15,102 nt of DNA from CAWGCE01 sp964480915 (GTDB lineage: Bacteria; Planctomycetota; Planctomycetia; Pirellulales; Pirellulaceae), in NCBI GenBank assembly GCA_964480915.1, contig CAYZRS010000096.1, positions 1 through 15,102 of the forward strand, read 5' to 3'. Within the stretch, counting starts at the first letter, position 1. The number at the start of each line of letters is the position of its first letter. This document shows, in pieces, positions 1-7,400 of this stretch. A program made the position numbers and the translations under genes. Under the pieces are notes generated by a model that searched no databases, had not been told where the DNA came from, and saw nothing but the letters and a program-made list of their open reading frames with translations.

Positions 1-76
1 AAGACCTGACCCCGCTTTTTTCTTCTGCCGATTTTCCAGGCAAAACCGGTTTTTTCTGAGTCACCGTGCAGACCGG

Positions 77-94
77 CGTCGCACTGACCTTCAG
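77..94 (+). repeat. 18-bp direct repeat, left copy
   Basis: The 18 bases cgtcgcactgaccttcag occur here, 65 nt before the start of the secreted repeat-protein gene, and again identically at 4260-4277 just after its terminator-like hairpin. Both copies have the same orientation. Similarity does not extend clearly beyond the 18 bp on either side. Origin unknown; an integration or recombination footprint is possible. Confidence 0.7.
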
Positions 95-159
95 CCGGCC
101 CAAATAAAGGGTGACGGTTCGTTCTTCCAGCTAACAGACTGACTCAAAGGACTCACAGC

Positions 160-3100
160 ATGTCCGTTTCGATTGCAACCTGGCGGCGAGCCATAGATGT
201 TCTGTTCATTGGAATCACCGCATTCCTCCCCCACGCAATTCAAGCCGCTGAACTCACGTGGACCGGAAACGGCGGCGTCTTCTTTGATGATCCCGCAAAC
301 TGGAATCCCCTGCAGTCGCCAACTGCGGCAGACAACCTGACGTTCGATGCCTCAGCATCCGTCTTCGATCTGAACGTGGTGGGCAATCAATCCGCCAACC
401 TGATCAGCTTTCTCGGCGGAACCTATGCCATGATCGGAGGTTCGAGCAGCAGCTTTGCGACCGACGATGCGTTGATCGATGGTGCCACGCTCACCGCCAG
501 CGGCGCGAACACCGAGTGGACTCCCGAAGATTTAGTCATCGGTGACCTCACAACAGGCACGATGAACGTTGAATCGAATGCTTCGGTGCTACAAAATACG
601 GGCCTCTTTCTCGGTCGAAGCGCGCTAGGTATCGGCACACTCAACCTGAGCGGCGCCAACTCGCAACTGGGGACACCATCAAGCATCGGACGCGTTGGCG
701 TCAGCGGAATGGGCACACTCAACATAAGTGGCGGCGCTCGAGCTGATTTTTCGAGCAATCTTATCGGTGATTTCGTTGGTTCTACGGGTAACGTTAGCGT
801 GACCGGTGCCAATAGCGAGATGGTCACCAACAATTTCGACACGCGCGTCGGCGATGAAGGCACCGGCTTCCTTAATGTCAGCAACGGCGGCCGCGCGATG
901 ACCACGGGCCTCGGCAATTTGACTGCCGGACACAGTGCCGGCGGTGCAGGAACAATCACGGCAAACGCCGGCGTGATCGATGTTGGCAATAGAATCAGCG
1001 TGGGCCGAGCCGGCGTTGGTACGTTTAACGCCTCCAACGGTACAACTGTCAACTCTGCTCTACAATTCAGCCTGGGTGAAATCGCCGGTGGTGTAGGAAC
1101 AGCCACCTTCGATAACTCGACACTGACCATCGAAAATGCCCTGAACGACCTCGTCGTGGGGCTACAAGGGCAAGGGCAACTGACGCTTGACAACGGATCC
1201 ATAGCGACAATCCCCGACGACGTGATTATTGGGGCGACATCCGACAGTACCGGCGATAACCGGCTTGTTATCACCGGTGGTTCCACGCTGCAACACACAA
1301 ACACGCCGACGATCGAGAATGGCATTATTGTGGGAAGCGGTGGCAACGGGTCGCTGATTCTCAACGGTGGTTCTCAGCTCACGTCGCGCGGCCTATCGAC
1401 GGCAATCGCTACCAATGCAACGGGAGTTGTTTCGGTCGACGGTGCTGGAACGAATCTCAACCTCGGAGTGTTGACCGTTTCGAACTCTGGCACGTCAACG
1501 ATGGACGTCACGGGCGGGGCACAAGTAAACCTAAATACGACCGAGAACCTTGCCTCCAACTTGTTTGTCGGAGACGACACGACGGCCGTTGGCACGCTGA
1601 ACATCTCTGGCTCGGACGGAATGGGAACCGCATCGGCGGTGATCGCCAACAAACAAGCGGAAATCGGTGGTTCGCTCAATGAGGTCGGCGGTACCGGTAC
1701 GGTCAACATTACTAACGGCGGCCGGTTGAGTACCGTCGGAGCCAAACTTGGAGTCAAGGATAACAACGATGCCGGCGCGGGAGGCACGGGCACAGTCAAC
1801 ATTTCGGATGCCGGTTCGATTTGGGAAAGCAGCGCTGAAGTTATCGTTGGTGACAACGGTGAAGGGCATCTCAACATCTCCGGTGGCGGCCAAGCCGACT
1901 TCGTGGCCAACCTACGGGTTGGAAATCAGAACACGGCTGACGATGGCCCGGCTTCAATCGCCGTATCGGGCAGCGGTTCGGCTCTCACCGTGCAAGGCGA
2001 GCTCTCGCTCGGCGACGATCGCGCGGCGACGATGACAATTTCAGACGGAGCCGTCGTCACATCGGGGGCCGGCGGAAGCGGCGAAGGTGCCATCGGTAAC
2101 TCTTCTGCCGCGGACGGAGCCGTGGTCACCGTTGACAACGCGACTTGGAACCACAATGGCTCTCGCATTAAGGTCGGAGCCGATGGCGGGAGCGCAAGTT
2201 TGCCGTCGACGTTGCGCGTGATTAACGGCGGACAAGTCACTGCCACGGGACCGATCATGGTTTCCGACGACTCGGCGGGCAGCCATGGCCTGATCGAAGT
2301 CTCAGGAGCTGGATCGACCGTGACTGCAGAGGGAGACTTCAGCGTCATCGGTGACGTCGGCACCGGGACTTTGAACGTGACCCATGGAGGCACCTACAAC
2401 GTGCTTAACAACGTGGCCAACAACTTCGACGTCTCGGGTTCTGGCACCGGCATTGTGTCAGTCACGGGACTCGGTTCCACCATCAACGTGGGTGGCCAAA
2501 TGTCGGTCGGCCGCAGCAATAACTCGACGGGCACGTTAACAGTCACCGATGGCGGCACAGTAAACGCTGGTAACGTAGGTATCGCCCGAGACGCTGGATC
2601 GACTGGCACGGTGAATCTCGACATCGGCGGTACGTTGACCGTGAACGCCGGTTCGATGTTGACGGTGGGCGGAAACGCCGGAGCGGCAGGCGGAAACGGG
2701 ACGCTCAATGTCCAAGGCGGAATTGTGGATGTTTCCAGTGATCAAGTAGCCGTGACTTCGACCGGAACATTGAACCTCAGCGCGGGAACATTGAGGCTTT
2801 CTACACTAACGCGTTCGACCGGAAGCCAGCTCAATTTCACAGGCGGTACACTCTCCATGTCGGGCAATCAGATTCTGGATGCCGCCAGCCTAGAAGACAT
2901 CTTCAACGGCAATCCAACGCTCTCGTCTGGCATGGCCTTGGAAGTCACCGGCGAGGCCTCGCTGGCCACACCGCTCCGACTGAACGGTGGACGATTCTCT
3001 GTCGGCTCGACAACCAATCTTCAGAATCTCGACTGGGACAGCGGTACGTTTGCACTGACTGCGACCGATCTAAACGTCACGTCTAACGGCCTATTCGGTG

Positions 3101-4167
3101 ACGAGCTGTACTTGAATCCGGGGCAGAACCTCGAAGTCACACAGCAGATCACCAACGACGGCCTGATTGCCAGTGGCGGCATGATCTCGGTCGGCTCGCT
3201 GCAAAACCATGGCGATCTCGTTTTGCTCAACACGTCCATCAACGGCAGCGTCAGCAGCCCCGCCGGTTCGACGATCACGGTCGTTGGCCCGGTGGATTTC
3301 AATGGCAACGTTGGCGGTTCAGCGAACTTCTTCGGACCGGGCACGGCCAACTTCAACGCGTCATACGACCCAGGCGATAGCCCAGCCATCGTTGCTTTCG
3401 AGGGCAATGTGCAATTCGGCTCGACTGGTTTGCTGGCGATCGAACTGGGCGGAACAGACACCAGCGATTTCGATCAGTTGATGATCGACGGAGCCGCGTT
3501 GCTGGACGGAACGCTGGAAGTGTCATTGGTAGACACGGGCACGGGCGTCTATGCACCGCAACTTGGCGATTCGTTCTCGATCGTGACTGCGTCCGGCGGG
3601 ATCGCCGGTACGTTCGCGAACCTCGACCTGCCTTCACTCGGTGGCGGGCTTGATTGGCAGCTGACCAACGGCGGAAGCACTTACTTGCTGAACGTCATTA
3701 CTGGCAGCAGTATCGATGGCGATTTTGACAACGATGGCGATTTGGATGGAGCCGACATCGACGCTTTGGTTGTTCAGTTGGCGGGCCTGACGGGCGATAC
3801 GGCCTTCGACCTGACAGGTGACGGCTTACTGAACCAAGCCGACTTGCAAGAGTGGCTGGCACTTGGCGGAGCCGCGAATCTTCCATCCGGAAATTCCTAT
3901 CTCGTCGGCGATGCAAATCTAGACGGCGCCGTGAACGGGCAGGACTTCGTCGCCTGGAACGGCAACAAGTTTACGAGCACCGCAGCTTGGACGGGCGGCG
4001 ACTTCAACGCGGACGGCAACGTCAACGGACAAGACTTCGTGCTTTGGAACGGAAACAAATTTCAGTCGGCAGACGAATTCGCCAGCGCGGTGCCCGAGCC
4101 AAAGACCGGCCTAGGCCTCTTGCTCGTCGTCGCCATGCTCGCTAATTCCGCTGGTCGCCGTGACTGA
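160..4167 (+). CDS. Secreted repeat protein with T5SS/PEP-CTERM-type repeats, dockerin-like tail and PEP-CTERM signal
   Basis: A 1335-residue exported surface or matrix protein; no enzymatic motif is visible. Residues 1-30 form a signal peptide (basic WRR, hydrophobic core, AIQA-A cleavage region), followed by the AELTWTG...ANWNP opening common to autotransporter-like passengers. From about residue 120 to 920 there are about two dozen degenerate units built around G-T-L-N-[VI]-S-[GN]-G-G, matching the family known as T5SS/PEP-CTERM-associated repeats and expected to fold as a beta-helix. Residues 1068-1075 (SYDPGDSP) open the conserved beta-rich domain that often precedes C-terminal sorting signals. 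Residues 1186-1305 hold EF-hand/dockerin-like loops (DGDFDNDGD; GDANLDGAVNGQDF; GDFNADGNVNGQDF). Residues 1311-1335 are VPEP, a hydrophobic segment and terminal GRRD, a PEP-CTERM signal for exosortase processing. The ATG is supported by AAAGGA at 146-151, 8 nt upstream. Adhesion or matrix role is inferred. Confidence 0.9.
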   Translation: MSVSIATWRRAIDVLFIGITAFLPHAIQAAELTWTGNGGVFFDDPANWNPLQSPTAADNLTFDASASVFDLNVVGNQSANLISFLGGTYAMIGGSSSSFATDDALIDGATLTASGANTEWTPEDLVIGDLTTGTMNVESNASVLQNTGLFLGRSALGIGTLNLSGANSQLGTPSSIGRVGVSGMGTLNISGGARADFSSNLIGDFVGSTGNVSVTGANSEMVTNNFDTRVGDEGTGFLNVSNGGRAMTTGLGNLTAGHSAGGAGTITANAGVIDVGNRISVGRAGVGTFNASNGTTVNSALQFSLGEIAGGVGTATFDNSTLTIENALNDLVVGLQGQGQLTLDNGSIATIPDDVIIGATSDSTGDNRLVITGGSTLQHTNTPTIENGIIVGSGGNGSLILNGGSQLTSRGLSTAIATNATGVVSVDGAGTNLNLGVLTVSNSGTSTMDVTGGAQVNLNTTENLASNLFVGDDTTAVGTLNISGSDGMGTASAVIANKQAEIGGSLNEVGGTGTVNITNGGRLSTVGAKLGVKDNNDAGAGGTGTVNISDAGSIWESSAEVIVGDNGEGHLNISGGGQADFVANLRVGNQNTADDGPASIAVSGSGSALTVQGELSLGDDRAATMTISDGAVVTSGAGGSGEGAIGNSSAADGAVVTVDNATWNHNGSRIKVGADGGSASLPSTLRVINGGQVTATGPIMVSDDSAGSHGLIEVSGAGSTVTAEGDFSVIGDVGTGTLNVTHGGTYNVLNNVANNFDVSGSGTGIVSVTGLGSTINVGGQMSVGRSNNSTGTLTVTDGGTVNAGNVGIARDAGSTGTVNLDIGGTLTVNAGSMLTVGGNAGAAGGNGTLNVQGGIVDVSSDQVAVTSTGTLNLSAGTLRLSTLTRSTGSQLNFTGGTLSMSGNQILDAASLEDIFNGNPTLSSGMALEVTGEASLATPLRLNGGRFSVGSTTNLQNLDWDSGTFALTATDLNVTSNGLFGDELYLNPGQNLEVTQQITNDGLIASGGMISVGSLQNHGDLVLLNTSINGSVSSPAGSTITVVGPVDFNGNVGGSANFFGPGTANFNASYDPGDSPAIVAFEGNVQFGSTGLLAIELGGTDTSDFDQLMIDGAALLDGTLEVSLVDTGTGVYAPQLGDSFSIVTASGGIAGTFANLDLPSLGGGLDWQLTNGGSTYLLNVITGSSIDGDFDNDGDLDGADIDALVVQLAGLTGDTAFDLTGDGLLNQADLQEWLALGGAANLPSGNSYLVGDANLDGAVNGQDFVAWNGNKFTSTAAWTGGDFNADGNVNGQDFVLWNGNKFQSADEFASAVPEPKTGLGLLLVVAMLANSAGRRD
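3955..3994 (+). repeat. 40-bp perfect inverted repeat inside dockerin coding sequence, left arm
   Basis: These 40 bases, encoding WNGNKFTSTAAW plus flanking partial codons, are identical base for base to the reverse complement of 4642-4681 in the convergent protease gene. Both arms code for the same dockerin-like segment in the same reading phase. Because third codon positions also match, this points to recent duplication or gene conversion, not protein-level selection alone. Confidence 0.9.
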
Positions 4168-4226
4168 TTCGCGAGCAGGCCTCAAGGTATGGCTTAACGG
4201 TATTGGTTGAACGCTACCCACAACTC

Positions 4227-4256
4227 CAAGAGCCGTGCGAGAAAGTACGGCTCTTG
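4227..4256 (+). terminator. Probable terminator of the repeat-protein gene
   Basis: Perfect 10-bp inverted repeat CAAGAGCCGT / ACGGCTCTTG (4227-4236 and 4247-4256) with a 10-nt loop, 60 nt past the stop codon of the upstream gene. The following bases are only moderately T-rich (TTTC), so termination strength is uncertain. It could work for both convergent genes. Confidence 0.55.
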
Positions 4257-4259
4257 TTT

Positions 4260-4277
4260 CGTCGCACTGACCTTCAG
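4260..4277 (+). repeat. 18-bp direct repeat, right copy
   Basis: Second identical copy of the repeat at 77-94. It follows the hairpin at 4227-4256 by 3 nt, so the pair brackets the whole transcription unit of the repeat-protein gene, about 4.2 kb. Confidence 0.7.
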
Positions 4278-4474
4278 GCCCGACGATTCTTACTTTGGCT
4301 TCAGTTCGTCCAATCCTTCTTGCCTTTGTCGGGCCTCTTCCTGACTGCCACGTTGCTCAGCAATGAGGAGTCACTGCTCAAGACTATCGGTAAGAAACTG
4401 TGGACGATTCCACCTTGGCATCTGCCTGAGACTTCATGCATTTAATTTACGAACGAACGAGCCTCAAGCGACTT

Positions 4475-7400
4475 CTAACCGAGGGCAGCAAACACCAAAT
4501 CAAACACTTGCAGCTCGTCTTGTTCGTCGCCGTGTTTTTCCTCGGCGCTGGTCGTTAGTGAGTCGGCTTCTTGGAACTTGTTGCTGTTCCAGAGGACGAA
4601 ATCTTGTCCATTGACAAATCCATCCGCATTGAAGTCGCCATCCGTCCAAGCTGCGGTGCTCGTAAACTTGTTGCCGTTCCAAGCGACAAAGTCTTGGCCA
4701 TCCACCGAACCATCGAGATTCGCGTCCCCAAGCAGGTAGACCGCCCCCGGGCCAATGTTCTCTGAACCGGCCAATTCCAACCAACGGTCACGATCATTGA
4801 TATTGAGATCACCATCAGGAATGAGGTCGAGAGTCGGGTTGAAGATGCCATCGACAATGGCGGCCTGCAACTGGTCAATGTCGTCGCCGTCGCAACTTCC
4901 ATCGGCGTTGAAATCGCAAGCAAGCGTCGTCACTGACTGCTCTTCAAAGCTGCCGATATCGACTCGGCCGCCGACGACTCGGTCAAATCCATTGCTGCGT
5001 TGGTCAAATGCTAAGCCGGTGAAGGCCGGGTCGCCAGCGTTAATCGCAGTGCTGCCAGATAGCAAAGCGTGTGTCGGAGTCGTGCCGCCATTATTCTGAA
5101 GTGGTCCCAGTTGCGGATTCGTATTCGTCAGGTCACCGGTTCCGTTGAAACCAGCCGACCCGTCATCCGACAGATTGTGACCGCTCGACACGAAGGAACC
5201 GCCTGCGTTCGAGACGTTGATACCCGTGTTGTCCGCGAAAATTGAGTTGGTGACAGTGACCTCTGCTAAGCCGCCACCGTAAGCAAAGATGTTGATACCG
5301 GCCGCGGAGTTGTCTGCCACAGTCGAGTTCAGGATCTGCATTTTCGTGTATGCGTTGGACTGAGCCTGGATGGCTCCCGCACCCGAATTGGACGTGTTGC
5401 CGCTGATCGTCGAATTGACAATCATTCCGTTACTGCTTCCGGTCGCGAAGAGCGCGGCTCCGGCAAAGTTTGCGGTGTTGCCTGTGAGCGTGCTGTCTTT
5501 GATCACGTAGTTGCCCGCCAAACGCAAAGCGCCGCCTGCATTCCCCGAGCTATTGGAAATCACGATTCGATCTAACTCCAGCGTGTCATTCGTGTCGTTC
5601 AGATTGATCGCTCCGCCGGATTGAGTTGAAGGTACGAAACCACCGGTAAGCGTAACGTTCTGAATCACAACGGTAGCACCTTCGTCGAAGGTCGTCGGGT
5701 CAACGAGATCGTCGGGAATGTCGTCGGTTCCCGAATCGATGGTAAACAGTCGACTGTTGCCGCCCAGATCGATCGTTAGCTGATCGGCGCCCAGGCCAGA
5801 GATCGTGACGGAATCTTCGATCTGCATCTCACCACCATCGACAACGATCGTTTGGCCCGCGAGACTTGGATCGAAAGTAACGGCCGAAACCGAAGCGTTG
5901 TTCATTGCGGCATTGATGGCTTCGCGAAGAGACGTTTCACCGTCGACGGCGACTGTGTCAGAAGCGATGGTGACGAGACCACTGAAGATCTCGAAACCGG
6001 ATTCGAAAGCTCCCATGTCGAGTTGCCCGACTTTTTCGCGTGCGAATCCGCTGCCGCGTTGGTCGAAGGCAGGAGTCGTGCCCGATGCCGTCGCACGACC
6101 GATTGCAGGGCTGTCGAGCAGCAAGGCGTGCGTGAGCGTTGGACCGCCGTTGTCGGCCAGTGGAGCCAGTCTGGGGTCAACGTCCAGCAGGAATTCGGTG
6201 GACTGGATGAAGTCGATGGTCGTGTCGCGATCCGACTCCAACAGGCTATCGAACAATCGGACTTCGCCATCGAAATCCGTAAGCCCGTTTTGGGCGATGA
6301 TGCTGTCGCTCACGATCGCGCTATTGGAAGAGCTGTTGGCAACCGACTGGATGCCACTGCTGTTGAAGGCGATCGTGCTGTTGCGAATCGTCATGTTCGC
6401 GCCTTCGGCGTAGATCGCGCCGCCGTCGTTCGCCGAGTTTCCGCTGATGGTCGAGTTCTCAATCACACCGGTCGTGATGAATGCGGTACCGGCATCGAGT
6501 GAAATGGCTCCGCCCTTGTTGGCGATGTTATTGGACAGCTCCGAATCGGTGACTGTCAGCGTGTTGAACGCCCCGGTGCGAATTGCACCACCATCGCCTG
6601 CGGCTGTGTTGTTGACCAAGCGACTGCGGAGAATCGTCACAGCGCCTTCGCTCAAGATGGCTCCACCATGACCATTCGCATTGCCGCCAGTCAGCGTCAA
6701 GTCGCGGACTTCCAGATCACCACTCAGCCCGACATCGAAGATGCGAGATTGCGAGTTGGCATCGATCGTCAGAAGGTCAGCGCCTGGTCCATCGATAATG
6801 GTTGGGCCATTCACCAGGAGTTCCCCTTCGGAAAGCTCAATAATCTGTCCGGAAAGCGATGCGTCAAACGTAATCGTGTTTGATCCAGAGTTGTTGTTCA
6901 CGAATGCGATGGCTTCCCGCAGCGACGTTTCTCCGTCGATTGCCACGATGTCATCGGCGATGGTAACAATCCGCTGATTCGCCGGATCGACGACGTTTTC
7001 ATCGGTGACGGTCAACGTAAATTGGCCGAGGTTTAACGTCGATCCACTGTCAAACAGCCCCGAGATCGGATCGTAAAAGTTGTTATCGAAAGCTGCAACG
7101 CTGACGAAATAGGTGCCGGCGTCTCTGAAGGTGTATTCGATGTAGGGTTCGAGATTGCTCACTTCCGGCGTGGGGCCAAAGGAGTCATCGTCCTGGGCTA
7201 GCAGATTGCCGTTCTCGTCCCACAATCGCAACTCGGCATCCAGACCGGAACCAATAATGTTATCGACATCAAAACCGAGCGTCTGTCCAGCGGGAACATT
7301 GGCGATGCGGAACATGTCGACGTCGTCGTTGTTGTCGATAGTGAATGTTGACGATGTGCTGCCAATCAGCCGATTGTTGGCTTCGTGGAACTGATCGTTT

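Larger units (their letters stand above)
4168..4474. other. Intergenic region between two convergent genes
   Basis: These 307 bases separate the stop codons of the repeat protein and the protease. They contain the terminator-like hairpin (4227-4256), the right copy of the 18-bp repeat (4260-4277) and a second perfect 9-bp inverted repeat AGGCCCGAC / GTCGGGCCT (4276-4284 and 4328-4336) enclosing 43 nt. No open frame here shows a recognisable product. An obvious T-tailed terminator for the minus-strand protease was not seen. Confidence 0.6.

Noticed and set aside
423..1364. 313-codon minus-strand open frame inside the repeat-protein gene
   Set aside because: Antisense to a clearly real coding frame; its low-complexity Pro/Ser/Val-rich product mirrors the Gly/Thr/Asn repeats. 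No ribosome site or homology.
160..4167. Internal repeats considered as a CRISPR or tandem DNA array
   Set aside because: The repeats exist at protein level with variable unit length and diverged codons; there are no regular identical DNA repeats or spacers.
4227..4256. Hairpin with GAGCCGT...GAAA...ACGGCTC resembling group II intron domain V
   Set aside because: The distal stem of domain V is missing and there is no reverse transcriptase or other intron part nearby; a terminator explains it more simply.
4203..4445. 80-codon plus-strand frame between the convergent genes
   Set aside because: It runs through the terminator-like hairpin and the 18-bp repeat, has no ribosome site and no recognisable product.
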